Assembly (NCBI GenBank): GCA_009103225.1
Contig: RHPI01000026.1
Span: 187,058-251,057, forward strand
Reading direction: 5' to 3'
Source: Chlorokybus atmophyticus
Lineage: Eukaryota; Streptophyta; Chlorokybophyceae; Chlorokybales; Chlorokybaceae
DNA: 64,000 nucleotides
Made by a program: the position numbers and the translations under genes. Positions 24,109-36,684 of the stretch are shown in pieces (positions within the stretch are counted from its first letter, which is position 1; the number at the start of each line of letters is the position of its first letter). The notes below the pieces were generated by a model that was not told the origin of the DNA, ran no database searches, and saw only the letters and a program-made list of their open reading frames with translations.

Positions 24109-25221
24109 GTAAGCAGACAAGCAACTTTACATTTTGACATCAACATGTAGCTTGTCGTCTTATTCTTTCTTCTGTAGTCTCGCATCTTGTCTATCGTCCC
24201 TCTCTGCTGTCGTGTCACAACATGCATGACAACTGCTGCCAAAGGACAGGCTCTGTCAGTACACACCATACACCTGTGCTGCCCAACATGTACGGCAGGT
24301 TGTTACTCACACTGCTGCTGTTGTACTCAGGCTAAGCATTCATGACATCTGCTTCCTATTCGCGGTTAGAATTCGTGACGGACATTCGCCACAACCACTG
24401 ATTGTGGAGGCCATGACCTGATACTCGGCTATCTGTGGATAGGAACCGCTCGCTAGATTGGACTCTCACTTAATGTATTGACAGACTTCTCACGGCGTTG
24501 TTGAGACTGAGTCTTGTTCTGAGTAGTAGCACATAACTCGCGTGCAGGGTTGCTGCTCGACGCTGTGTCTGGTGCAAGTCGGCAATGCTTAGCGTCATGG
24601 AAGAGGGCTGCTTGACTACCAAATCACATAATGTACCACTCTGGCAGCCTGCGCAGTTGTGTGAAGCTCTGCTCCTTAGTGCGTGCATGTATGGCTGCAT
24701 GCTGTGTACAGTGTCTCAGCACGTGCATAAACGCAATTTGTTCGCGGTTTTGTTGCTCATCAGCGCACTCTTTGAGTGTCAAGTCGTCATGGCCCAAGAG
24801 GGTTTCCAATGTGCGCACAAGGACTGCACAAACTGAAAGAGCTTCAGCCTTCTCGTAAGATGCAGGATACCACTAGCATAAAAGGTACAAACATGGATGA
24901 TGACACAATCAACACCTGCCAAACTAACATGCGACTGAACAGCAATGAGATGCATGAAAACACCTGCTGATACCCAGGCCGAATGTCACAGTGGGCATGC
25001 AGAGCGTGTCTTTGCTTCCGTTCCTTCTGTGCAAGTTGGCATATTTTCCATCCTCAGCTTCTTTGCAGCTTCACAACTGCCAGACCCAATGCTGTATGCT
25101 TTGTACAGCACTGCGCTGAAACAATTAATTGCTGACACTATCTTTGCAGCAGACTAAATCAAATAGCTGGTAGTGGCGTGTGTGGTATGGCTAAAGATAT
25201 ACGCACTCGAGGTTTGCAACC
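24109..25221. other. Region with a possible unresolved minus-strand exon
   Basis: On the minus strand at about 24740-24835, a segment following a CTTTCAG acceptor reads with good protein character (LVRTLETLLGHDDLTLKECA). Another open segment lies near 24560-24640. Neither could be assigned to a family or joined in phase. The rest is featureless. Confidence 0.3.
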
Positions 25222-26280
25222 TCATGACTCTTCTTTGGTAACACCAGTGACCCGCGGTTTGCCCATGGAGAAGTTGAGCACGCGGGCGTTGAGGTTGTAC
25301 CCTATTTCATTGGCCATGAGCAACTGGCGGATGAAATGCTCAATGTCCGAGCTTATCAAGCGCAGGGTGTAGTCGGTCATGGGCGCACCAGCATACTGCT
25401 GCACGAGCTCCTCATATCGGTCGTACACTTTGCGCAGAGTGACGTCGTCCCACGTGAACTCGTTGTCAGGGTCCACATCAATGGTGACCTTGTCAAGCAC
25501 GCTCTGGTCTAGCGCGTTGTCAATCACCTCACCTATGTAAATGCGCACGTGGCGTGTGGTGGCTGAGAGCCACTGGCCTCCTTGCCCAGGACCTTCGCGT
25601 GCGAGCCCTGCACCTCGTCCTCTCTTGTTGGGGTCTGTTGGCTCCACAGTTGATGATGATGATGCGGAACAAACTGGCACTCTTGTCCTCCTTGGACGAA
25701 CAGCCTGCCAGGAGGACCAAAGCAGTATGTTGCAACTCCTGTTGTTATGTATTGGACGACAGTACATACACAGTCAACCCAGGCGCATTATCGTTTTGCA
25801 TTTGTAATTCCTACCTATTGCGACTACTACCAACGCGTACAGAAGACTACTGTAAATCACGCCTGCAATCAAACCACAAAGGAAGCCCTGCATGGCGGGA
25901 ATATGGCGCTATGGGGTTTTCACGTGCTCTTCAGACGCTTGCAATCGCGCAAACATTACTGTGCTGCCAATTGCGATGATTCCAAAGCATGAAGAGCAAG
26001 GGAAAAACCGTTTTTGACCTCTACCACTGTATGGATATGGTGCCGGCGGCAAGAAAGTGAGAATGTGCTTTTGACCACAAACCTCAGTCGTGCTCAATGC
26101 AGCTGCAAGCTACTCAACTACAAGCATTGCAGATGCTGCTCATCAACTTACCAGGCGGCACGACGACAATGGTGACGTCGAGGCCGCTGGGCGGCGCAGT
26201 GAAGTCGGGAACAGTGCAACGCAGGAGCTTGCCGCCACCGCAGGGAGCGGCACGGCCGTCGCCATTGCTGCCGCCTCCAT
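25222..26280 (-). CDS. ndhM: Plastid NDH-1 subunit M, nuclear-encoded with transit peptide
   Basis: NdhM belongs to the plastid NDH-1 (ferredoxin-plastoquinone) complex of the thylakoid, used in cyclic electron flow and chlororespiration. Exon 1 (26152-26280) encodes 43 residues typical of a transit peptide: MEAAAMATAVPLPAVAASSC then Ser/Arg/Pro-rich. Exon 2 (25222-25704, TGA) joins in phase 0, for 203 residues in total. The mature part has the family core: TTRHVRIYIGEVIDN, DVDPDNEFTWDD, LRKVYDRYEELV, MTDYTLRLISSDIEHFIRQL and IGYNLNARVLNFSMG. It is close to cyanobacterial and plant NdhM. A longer overlapping frame over exon 1 (to 26818) is a shadow. It lies head-to-head with the ABHD18-like gene. 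Confidence 0.95.
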
Positions 26281-26984
26281 GCCGAGCAAGCAGGCTCAAC
26301 GGCAAGCACAACCGACAGAGAAAGAGCCTAAGACTGCCTTCGTTGTCAAACAATAGCAAGCGCCCCTCTCCACCGTCCTTAAGGCCGCCGCCGCCGCTAC
26401 CGCCGCCCTTGACGCCCCCTGCCTGATGCCAAAACCCTAGAGAACGTTTTTCTGGTTGTCTTTCATTCGGGCTCAAGTGCAACAGGCTGCTTCGATAACT
26501 CGGGTGATATAAGTTATCACTGATAACTTCAGAGACTTTCTGATGCGGACACGTGTAAAGCGCATTGAATTGGTGGATGTCCGCGTTTCCGTTGGTATCA
26601 TAGACAAATGCTGCCAGCTGGCAGGCTGCAAGTGGACAATTCAGGCGACAGCTTGTTGTTTGGTGGGCTTGGCGCTGTGGGCGCCGTTGTTGTCTGTGGG
26701 GGCGGCAGCGAAAGATAGCTAGGCCAACCCTGTACTGGGTCATTCGCCGGAGTGTGTGAAGTTGTTCCAAGCTGAACTGTGCTGAGAGCTTGGTCTGTCG
26801 CTGAGACTTAGGCCACATGCAGGTTGTTGGTCATGTGAGCGGACAGGTTGCTGCTAGCTACACCTGCGCAAGTTGTCGTTAACGCTGTACAGTATGGGCA
26901 GTGCTGTGCGGGGAGCAGTCTGTGTGGCAGCGTCGGCTGAAGGGTTCTTCTAAACGTACTTGCTGCTTGTGTTGTTTTGGCCCG
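26281..26984. promoter_or_regulatory. Divergent promoter region, NdhM / ABHD18-like
   Basis: An AAACCCTA telo-box-like word lies at 26432-26439, 151 bases upstream of the NdhM ATG. A small hairpin-forming stretch (AGTTATCACTGATAACT) lies near 26513-26529. No gene is seen in the 704 bases. Confidence 0.4.
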
Positions 26985-29047
26985 ATGTGGGCGGATATCT
27001 TGGCTCGCTCCCCCAAGCGCTGGCTGGACGCCTTCAAGCTGGGCGGTCAGGCTAGCGGAGTGGCATGGGACCGCTGGCACTACCTGTTTGACAAGGCGTA
27101 CGGACGGGTGGTGCACCATCGCACGTTTGCTGCACCGTTCTTTGCTAATGGGTGCGTTTCCTGTAACTGGAAAGTGGAGCAAGTCGTTTGCTTATGTGGT
27201 GTGCAGTCAACTTCAAGGCAAGGCCAGTCACAAAGCACCCGACTAGTAAACATGGCAGAACGCGAATACTGGTGCTGCGTTACAGGCCATGTCGAGCACT
27301 GACTTGTCAGATAGTGCCTCTGCTTTGTGACTTACATTTGCTATACGCACTGGAACAGTTGGGGTGGTGAGCGACTTGTGGAACTAGAAGAAATCGCCCA
27401 GCTGATGTACACTCAGGTTATTGATGCAGCGAGCCAATGTACAGCATACTGCTATCCCACTGGTGTGTTGCAATCAGTATGCAGTAACCAGTAGGTATTG
27501 CTGTGCAGGCAGTCACGAAAGCAACGCCATGGCCTCCTGCTCAGCTGAGCATCCCACTTGAGACCATAGGACTCTCTGACCGCTGCATGTAAGTCATATG
27601 GTGCTGTTGTAAGTTTCGCACCTATGTTGGTTTGCAATCTGCGCACGTGTAACATTGAGAGTCAACAGTGTGCAGGATGCCAAGTTTCCAGCACCTTGCG
27701 ATGCCAAGCTGCTTGCGGCACTGCCACCAGAGTCCCGTACCGCTCGCATAAGAGTGATCAGAGCACTAGACACAACTCCAGATGCTCCGTGTGTGCTTCA
27801 CCTTGCAGGTGAGACTTGTGGTGTGCTGAGCTTGTTAAACTCATCTATCCATCACCAATTCCTGTAAGTAGTTTACCTACAAATGCATGGCTGATTGCAC
27901 CAGGGACTGGAGACCACGGCTTCTCCAGGCGATCCAAGCTTGGAGCTCGCTTGGTGCGCCGGGGCATCTCTTCCATAATCCTAGAGAGGTGCGGTGAGTT
28001 TGGTCGTCAGCACAGCACAGCAAGAAGAAAGCATCCACCACCCTTGAACCCAATGGTACCAACTGTGTATGACTCCTGTTGCAGTCCATTCTACGGTAGC
28101 CGACGACCGCCAGACCAGCCTGGCTGCAAACTGCGTCACGTTGCAGACTTGCTTGCACTGGGGCGGGCAACAATCGAGGAGTCCCGTTGTTTGCTGAACT
28201 GGATGAGCACTGAGGGAGGCTTCAGGAAGCTTTGCATTGCTGGCCTGTCCATGGGTAAGGATATGGAGTGCAAGCATAAACCTGTATCTTTGCCGAAGAC
28301 GTATGCAGCAAGTCAGTATGCCCACATCAATTTACCCATGTAGCTGTTTAGCACTACTGGTATGAGATACGTGCCGCAGGTTGACCTTTGAGCTGTCATT
28401 GGAGAAAGGCCGTGTGCTAAACTTGGTGTCAGTACGCGCGTGTAGTTTGCTATACCTGTTTATGGTGCAGGTGGGGTGCATGCAGCTATGGTCGCTGCGC
28501 TTCACGAGGTTCACGTGGCCGTTGTCCCATTGCTGGCTGCACATTCTGCTGCGCCCGTCTTCTGCGAGGGTGTCCTGAGCAACGCCACAGCTTGGCAGGT
28601 ATGTACATACGCTCTTGGCAACCAGCAGTACAACTGTCATGTTATTATGCAACCCCGTGAGAGACTCGCTCTTTTTGCACTATGTCCAGGCACTGAGTGA
28701 TACACCAGAAGGCATCGAAGCTGCACGAGAGCGGCTACGCAGGGTGCTCTCTATTACTGACATCACAAAGCTACCAGGGCCATGCCGACCAGATGCAGTC
28801 GTGTTTGTTGCAGCCACGGTAAGTGCTTGTAAACAATCTACTCTCGTCACACGTTGTCCCGGACCATGCTTACCTCCAGCACTGTATGCAGAACGATGCG
28901 TACATCCCAAGGCACAGCGTAATGGCGCTGCAGCAGGCATGGCCAGGCTCAGAGATTCGTTGGGTCACTGGCGGGCACGTCTCCTCCTTCATACTGCACA
29001 ATAACGCTTTCGAGAAGGCCATTGTGGACGCATTAGACCGGTTGTAG
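26985..29047 (+). CDS. ABHD18: ABHD18-like alpha/beta hydrolase
   Basis: Serine hydrolase-fold protein of the ABHD18 (C4orf29) family. Work on the mammalian member concerns mitochondrial lipid metabolism; the substrate here is not deducible. Nine exons (26985-27151, 27359-27416, 27509-27588, 27669-27808, 27904-27988, 28085-28254, 28471-28598, 28690-28818, 28892-29047) close every phase and give 370 residues. Family blocks: CVLHLAGTGDHGF, then ILES-PFYGSRRPPDQPGC, the nucleophile elbow GLSMGG with Ser at about 231, NDAYIPRH with the acid Asp at about 321, and GGHVSS with the catalytic His at about 348. All three triad residues are present, so the enzyme looks intact. The start at 26985 (MWADILARSPKRWLDAFKLG) is the first ATG after in-frame stops and fits the family. 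Confidence 0.92.
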
Positions 29048-31674
29048 TTGCACGTTCATAGTGCGCATGCAGGCAACGACATTGCCCAATCCTGCAGCTG
29101 CTCAAGCCTGTCATGATATTAGCAGTTAGTCGCTAGACTTACGTCATCATTAGGCACGCACTGCTCGTGTTAGATCTTCTAGAAATGTTGGGGAGCATTC
29201 TGCCAAGGCAGATTGCACAAGTGGTGCCCAACACATGCACCAGTTGTGCATTCTGGCAAGCAAACCAGTACTGCTACCCTAATTTCAGTAGGGAACTAAC
29301 TTCAAAAACCTTAGGCATAGTCAGTTGCCAAGTATTGTGAAGGCGGTCTGCACCATGCGTGATGAGTGTTGTGCATGCGCCATGTGGGCTGGTTGTTTTG
29401 CATGAAAGGTGAGTACTGATGGTTGTTGCGCAAAACCTTGTTGAATGACATCCGTAACTTATAGACCATACGATATGATGGATTGCGCTTCACAAAATGA
29501 CATGATTGCCAGCTCATATCACAGCCAGGTTATCTATTAACATAATTAGCTGGATCTTCTGATATATTCTGAGATGGGTATACCGAGTTGTCAAGACACG
29601 GTAGAGGCACAGTTGGCATTGTCAGCAGTCAGCTGCCGCTGCTGCACTACTCTCCTCTCTCTTCCCCTGTGGTTGCCCTCCGCTGCAAATGCCAGCGGCA
29701 CGCCTTCCCAACCTGCTTGCTACTGCCTGCATTTGCACAAAGCAAACCAGCCCCTTGGCTGAGTTGTTGGAGTGAAGCCTTGCTACTGTGCTGCCTCAGT
29801 TTACTTGCATGTTGCTTGTCGTGCTTGCCTCATACAATACACCCTATGTGCGCAACAGCATCAATATGATCAGATGCAAACACTCGACCACAATCAGCTT
29901 GATGCTGTGGTGTGGAAGGGGATACAAGCTAATAGCACGGAGGGCGAGTTATAACTGTGGACAATAACGACCCGCACAGCAGCCATGAGATGCAAATGGC
30001 ATACGTCTCTTCTGCATATAGTAACATATACCAGATGCCACAGCGGCCATCTGGTGACGGCCAATCAGCAGCAAGCGGTTGCTGTGCGACATCACCATTC
30101 ATCTCTCTTCGTCAATGTTGGACAGCTTAGTCGCCCCCGCACCGGAAACTACTTCTCAAGCAACCCAGTCTAATATATCTGCACTGCCCGGCAAGCCCGA
30201 GAGGGAGCGTCTGTGCAGATACCCCTTCCCTGGCTGAACACCCTCCAACAACGCAGCTTGGGCTGCGCGAGCCGGCGACCCCGCAGCCGGCTGTAGAGGG
30301 GTATTGTCATTGTAAGGCGCAGCCCCTGCCGCAAATTACGCACCCGCAGCCGCAGCGGAGCCCTGCGTGCCTGCTGCTGAGGGTGGGCTGAAGGGTGGGT
30401 GCATACCCGGTGTTGAACTTCAAGCAATCATCTCCAAGATTTGGCGGCCACTGAGCCTCGCCCAACATTTCTGGTTGGCGGGGCAGCGGCGGTGACGGCA
30501 GGGGCAGTGCGGCAGCCCAAAGCAGTTTATTTAGTGAGGTAGCTACGTTTCTCAAAGATCCCGCACCATGCCGCAAAGATGCGAGTTCAGTAATAAGTCT
30601 TGTGCACCTGCGACGCGCACAAAGCCTTTATGTTGACCAATATTGAGAGTGCCAGTTGAGAGTGCAATTGCGGTGCACGAGGCCATGGATCAGACAAGAT
30701 GGATGCTGTAATCAACGAGTTGCTGTGCTACGAATGCGAATTCTTGCAACCACCCAGCCAGCGCAGCCAATATTACTATGTAGCTGGCATCTATAGGCTG
30801 AGCGAGCTCTGCTCAATCCCTAACGCCTTGCCAGCTAGATACTACGACAGCAACAACAACAACAACAACACGACGACGACGACGACGACGGCGACTGTAA
30901 GGACACTTGCGAGGGCATGCTTGCCACAGCTCAGGCAGCTGCCCGGGGTTATGCCCGTGTGAATGCGCTGGAAGGCGAAAGCCGAATGCTGCATCCCGCA
31001 ACAACCTCAGACCTTTTACTTGCACATCATATCCATGGCCCCAAACACGGACGCATGAGGAGGAACAAGCACAATAACCAGCAATTCTTCTCACCTTCTT
31101 GTTCGTCTTGAGCAAGCAACTTCGGCCGGTGTGCCTTTCTGAAAGTGGCACATGCAGCCAAAATCCAAAGCGTTGCACAGTAAAGAAACACACCGTCCAT
31201 TGTCGTCCCAGTTGCACATGCAAACCATTGCCAACGTCTCAGACACTGCAGTGCAATAATTTCCTCTCTGATAACAAGCAACATGCAATATCAACAGTGC
31301 AACTGTGCATACCTGCCGCTAGAAAACCATGTGTGCAGGCCCTTACAGTATGTGAGCACCGTGAACTTCGTCACAGACACCATTTGCGGTCCGGGAAATC
31401 AACACCATCATTACGCCCTTCGTTCCCTGCCTGTTCATCATAAATGCACAGTGAATAAATTTGAAGCCCCATCATCAAATGCTAAGACGCCAACGACGGA
31501 TGCAACCGCGCAAGTGTGTTGTCACAAGCGCTTTAGCAGCAAGCATATTACTCAGAAAGACTGAAGTACTCACTAGTCACATAACTAACCTTGACATGTA
31601 ACCGCCCTCCAACACGCCGCATCCTGCAGCACACTCCACTGTGCAAAGTCCACATACTGTTCCACCCAACAATA
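29048..31674. other. Intergenic region with a GC-rich patch and an AAC/ACG microsatellite
   Basis: No supported gene. At 30165-30560 the DNA turns GC-rich; its minus strand contains an open stretch of Ala/Gly/Pro-rich character (AALLEGVQPGKGYLHRR) that could be a C-terminal exon, unproven. At about 30849-30890 an (AAC)n tract merges into (ACG)n, encoding Asn and Thr runs inside an 87-codon plus-strand frame (30699-30962) that is probably chance. Otherwise nothing is seen. Confidence 0.4.
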
Positions 31675-34601
31675 TCACCTCTCAAACCTCCACAGCGCAA
31701 CGCCAGTGCGTCCACTGTAATCGATGTTGCAGACGGCAAGCGTAGAGCAGGACGGGCGCAAGTCCAGTATGTGACGCGCCTGCGGGTGGTTCATCGCCAC
31801 GTGTTTGCCCGTATCGGCCTCGAACACGCGCAGCGTCCCAACCCATGCAGCGGTCAGCAACAGGCGCGGACAGGTGCTTGAAAAGCACACAGACGTGATG
31901 GGGTATCTTTGGGTTCGATCAATCCACAAGCTGTGGCTCACCCTCCTGTTAGTTAGTGTTACAACAAGTATACACCCAACAGTGCTGGTTGCGTTGCAAT
32001 GCCCCAACGTTCACAAAATGTGCTGCATAACACAAACAGGTGACCATGGATGTAAACAAAAGCACAAGGTGGCAGTGCTGCTATGTCCACCTCAAATCCC
32101 AGCCAGCGACTTCGCCACTATGTGCGCCCGCAAACACGCTCCAACCAGTGGAAGCCTGAATGCAAAGTCTTTTGACTTGAGATGGAAAAACGTTCTTGGC
32201 CAGCACAGGTCTGCGGCAACAATTACTCTTTTATGTTGGGTGGCCAAACCGCATGCAACATGGCAAACTCGGCTTGCCTGTCAGACTGCCGCATGTCATA
32301 CAGCCGCACAAACCCATCCTCACTGCCACATGCCACCAGATTCTTGTCTGCGTCTCCATCAACACAATAGACAACGCCACCACCCACCCTGGCAAGCATC
32401 ATGAGTCCGGTATAAACAATATGCACATATAAGATTTGCACGCTCATCTTGTAGCTATCATTACTGCAATAATACTTGCAATGGTTTAGCGGAATGCGAT
32501 CACCGTGTCAAACCACCCGCTTGCACACTTGATCCGAGTGTACAAGCTGGTGGTTGGACAGGGCAAACGCACTCTGACAAAGCAATGAAAGCACGATTGC
32601 GGTATCACTTAATGCTAGTGTGCAAGCTGCTTATGGCTTCACCTTTGATGCAGTCCACAACAGGACCGCCCATTCTATTAGCATCAAGCACTTACAGGCC
32701 TCGTGCACATATTGCGTTGACATGATGCAGTTCATCCAGAATTTAGTTCTGCATCAACCAGCACAACAGGAAGAGGACCTTTGCAACCATTGTCGGACTG
32801 AACAATGTGTGGCTTGGATTGTTTGTAGTGAACAACTACTGAGGTTGTGGTTGTTTGCCCTGCGACTGCACTGTGTTATCAAGGCACTTATGCCAAAAGA
32901 TTCAAAGTACAGTCTTGCCTGATGATCTGTTGGCAGCTGCCGCTGAACAGATCGACTACACGCAGTGTGCCATCCACAGAGCTTGAAACCAGCAATTCGT
33001 CTGCACACCTGGACAGAGGCAAAGAGCTGCAGGTACCGTAGCAAGCTCAAACACAGGCAGTAAAGGCTATGTCATACGCACCATATGGATTTGACGGGAC
33101 GTACGTGGCCATCAATGCAGCGTAAGAGCTTCTTGCGTGAGCGATGCCACACATACACGCAGTCTGATGCTGCAGTCACTGCCTGCGCAGGCCAACAAAC
33201 GACAATAAACAGCGTTGGTCATCTTTTCACAAAATGCGAGAGAGCACATGATGTGTGTATGTGCGCGCACACGTGTGTGTTGTGAGTTGACAGAAGTGCT
33301 GCGCACCTTGTGCGGATCCATGAAGCAGTCGGTTATGCCACCCTTGTGCACACTTGCACCAAAGGAAGACAGGCAGCTCCCCGCGCTCATGCTCCATGTT
33401 TGAGCAATCTGCTTGTTGATGTCAATTTATGCTTGCAAATTGAGGAGACAAGTAGTTGAGACATTATGTTGCGAGGGCTGGTCACACACAGCATGCCTTT
33501 GAGTCTGTACAGCCCGTGAGCAGGCTACCGCCATCAATGCTGCAGCATTTGACCCTGCCAAAGCACATAGACATAAGCAAAGGAAAACAGATTCCTGCAG
33601 CTGAAACACATTCAGTGAGGAAGCAGCTGAACCTACCCGCCCTGCACGCCTTTAAACACGTGCCTGGTGGCATGCACAGTTCGCCAGCGCAGTTCGGTGT
33701 CAGCTGCTACATATACTTCACGCCACGAGCTCGAACCACAAGCGCCATCGGCTGTGTCGTTGAATAACTTTGTGCTGTCTGCTGCGAATTCCAAGTCTGC
33801 TGAAGCAACAGCAGAAGCTCCTTGTTGGGTTCGTTCTCCAGGCGGCCCCGAGGTGAGAGCTCGTAACTTGCGCTGCGCTTGTTCTGCGTGTATGCGCCAC
33901 ATGCTTGTGGCACTCGCAACAGCACGCCTGCATGCAACACACTTGTCAGGTTAACACACACGTCTGCATGGAACATCATCTCGTCAGCCGTCCTGTGCTC
34001 AGCACAGGAACCCATTGCCTGACAAGCAGGCTGGGACTGAAGACATCAACGCAGTTATATTAGGCAGGCTAGCATACAAACGCACCAAGCTGCATCCGAG
34101 CAAGACGACCAAGGCGTCTTACAACCGTTGTTGCAGACTGGTTGCGCACATATGCTGGCTGAGACCAAGACCCATAGATGCTTACAGTGCACGAAGGCTG
34201 CCTACAACGCGGTATCATCAGGTCTGTAACAGGTGTGCATGCACAGAACCGAACAAAACGCGAGAGAAAAGCCTAACACAACATGCACACCTTGCAAGCT
34301 GCACCAATAGGTTGGCCAATTCTTACACCACACCTTTCTGCGACAGTACGCGTGCATGCAAACAATGCACATACACCATACGCACACGACATTCCAAAAG
34401 ACATACACACCATTCTCGGCATACGCAGCAGCATACGGCGAGGCTCTGAGGCGGCAGCTCTCTGCTGGCCAGCACCAGCACCAGCAGCTCTGGAGGCAGC
34501 ACGCTCGCAGAGACGGTCCCACCAGCGGTGACGGTAACATGGTCTGACTTAGTTGGTGCAACCCGCACACTCCTCGACGGACCTTGACGGGCAGACGACA
34601 T
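31675..34601 (-). CDS. F-box/WD40 repeat protein
   Basis: Probable substrate receptor of an SCF ubiquitin ligase: the F-box would bind Skp1 and the WD40 blades the target. Exons 34411-34601, 33637-33927, 33497-33554, 33307-33408, 33082-33182, 32919-33008, 32278-32388 and 31675-31945 close in phase to 404 residues. The F-box is at about residues 35-75 (LPPELLVLVLASRELPPQSL, CCVCREWRAVASATSMWRIH). WD40 repeats follow: CCSIDGGSLLTGCTDSK, AASDCVYVWHRSRKKLLRCI, ELLVSSSVDGTLRVVDL, NLVACGSEDGFVRLYDMR and LLLTAAWVGTLRVFEADTG. Phase closure requires three introns with GC donors (AG|GCATGC at 33496, AG|GCAAGA at 32918, AG|GCAAGC at 32277), unusually many for one gene. The specific F-box subfamily was not recognised. 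Head-to-head with prohibitin. Confidence 0.85.
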
Positions 34602-34926
34602 GCTCAACGCTGTGCGGCCTCACCACCACCACCACAGCCGCCGATGCCGACAGTGGCTAACAGCATGTTCACGGAGCTTCCTTGTTGCTTTGTTTGCGGT
34701 TTAAAACTGATATCGCGGCGCCATGGTGATAAGCATACTTTTGCACCAGGAATACGTGGACTTTAAGGAGAGCGCGATATATATACTCTTTTGTTTAGGG
34801 TTTTGTTGAGCGCAGGCGTAACGTCAGCGGCGGTGGCGGAGGCGGCGGTTGGTGTGGTTTGTGAGGTCGGCGACGGGCGTAGCGTGCAGAGTACTGGTTT
34901 GCTAGAGGAGCTTAGACCAGTACAGC
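34602..34926. promoter_or_regulatory. Divergent promoter, F-box-WD40 / prohibitin
   Basis: 325 bases separate the two ATGs. A TATATATA box lies at 34778-34785 and a telo-box-like word (TAGGGTTT, reverse of AAACCCTA) at 34796-34803, 142 and 124 bases upstream of the prohibitin ATG. Confidence 0.55.
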
Positions 34927-36684
34927 ATGGCTGCCGGAGGTGCGCCTGCGGCGCTGGGTCGGCTGGCCCGCTGGGCTGTGGCACTCGGCGTCGGTGGTTC
35001 TCTGCTGCAGTCTTCCCTGTACACAGGTGGGCAAGCAGCTAGCATGCATGCATGTCTGCGGTGCATAGCATTGGCAAATCAACACATGTAGTGCGGTTTC
35101 AATGCCGGTTGCAACTGTCCACCATGCTTGGTTGGCCATCAACTGCGACCCCATGTAGATATGTATGTGGGCTTGGCCCTTGTTCACCTGTGAGCGGTTG
35201 TATGCAGTGGATGGTGGAGAGAGGGCGGTGCTTTTTGACAGAATATACGGAGTGCTGGACAAGACCAAGGGCGAGGGGACGCATTTCCTGGTGCCCGTCC
35301 TGCAGACGCCCATTGTCTTTGATATTCGCACGCGCCCGCGCTCTATCTCCTCAATCACCGGCACAAAAGGTGCACATTTGCCGTAGTTGGAGCGTCGCAG
35401 GCTGGTTTAGGGTTGTGTCACTGCATGCCATTGCCACCGTGGACTAGCTGCAAGTGTTCTCCTGCCATGCAATGTGATATGTACCATTGTTATGAAGTCG
35501 TAGGCTACTTTCAATTCGTGTCATAGCATGCCACACTCACCATTGACTCACTGCATTTGACTTGCTCTCATGCCTTAACATCTGCATGCAATGTGACGCT
35601 CCTATGTCGTATGACTGATTGTACTTCTGGACTTGAGCACAAACAGCCGTGTGTATTATGCCTACACAAGTACAACTTGCAGCACTGACCACGTGCCATC
35701 TCCAGATTTGCAGATGGTCAACTTGACCCTGCGAGTTTTGTCAAAACCGCGTGTGGATGATTTGCCGCGCATCTACAAGAACCTTGGCGCCGACTATGAT
35801 GAGCGAGTGCTACCGTCTATCGGCAATGAAGTATTGAAGGCAGTTGTGGTAAGCCATGGTTACACATCCGTGCCTGTAGGCCAGCTGTTACAGTGTGCAT
35901 GTAAGTCTTGTGCTATGCGTCAAGCTCATCTGCACAAGTGACGATCGGTGCATGGCTCCTGTTGCATTAGCTGTAGCCATACAAGTACGTTGCTTTCTTT
36001 GGTGTCTTCTGCAACCAAGTTTGGGATGGGTGTTGCAGGCACAGTTCAATGCCGAGCAGCTGTTGACACAAAGAGAAAGTGTGTCAAGACTTATCAGAGA
36101 GTCCCTCACCCAGCGCGCGCGAGACTTTAGCATCATCCTGGATGATGTCGCCATCACGCATCTGTCTTTTGGTGCGGAGTTCTCCAAGGCCATTGAAAGC
36201 AAGCAGGTGGCTCAGCAGGAGGCAGAGCGATCAAAGTTTGTCGTGCAGAAGGCTGAACAAGTAAGCATGTGTTAGGAGTTGCATGCACATGGGCATGTTG
36301 GCATACAACTGTGAAAGCTATAAGCTGTCAGTTTGGGCATGCGTGTTCGTGCGCGTGTGCAATAACAGTATGCAAGCTGTCCAGCAGCAGACTCTGAAAT
36401 TTATCATCACTTTCTGGTTCCTTTCATTGGTGTGCTTACTTCTGCATTCCTCCAACTCCTTGTGCCTGCAGGAACGACTTGCTGCTGTTGTTCGCGCTGA
36501 GGGTGAGTCAGAGGCTGCGCAGTTGATTTCCGATGCGACAACAAGAGCAGGTCCAGGCTTCATCGAGTTGCGGCGGATTGAGGCTGCTCGCGAGATTGCT
36601 GCGACACTCTCTCGGGATCGGAATGTCGTGTACTTGCCATCCAGCAGCAATATGCTGATGGGGTTGAACGCTGGGGCACCTTGA
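34927..36684 (+). CDS. Prohibitin (PHB1 type)
   Basis: Prohibitins form ring complexes in the mitochondrial inner membrane that scaffold proteases and lipids. Five exons (34927-35026, 35208-35369, 35706-35848, 36039-36260, 36472-36684) close in phase to 279 residues, the normal length. The N-terminal hydrophobic anchor is at about residues 16-30 ([15 protein letters not shown]). The SPFH/PHB domain has [83 protein letters not shown] and [11 protein letters not shown]. The C-terminal coiled coil is [19 protein letters not shown]-like and ends [17 protein letters not shown]. Organisation and sequence are wholly typical of a PHB1-class gene. Confidence 0.96.

Noticed and set aside
26114-26818. 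234-codon minus-strand frame
   Set aside because: It overlaps NdhM exon 1 in another frame. The transit-peptide frame with its GTAAGT donor joins in phase to the conserved NdhM exon, so this is a shadow.
30849-30890. Asn/Thr-rich protein from the AAC/ACG repeat
   Set aside because: The frame is short, built on a microsatellite, and has no conserved flanks.
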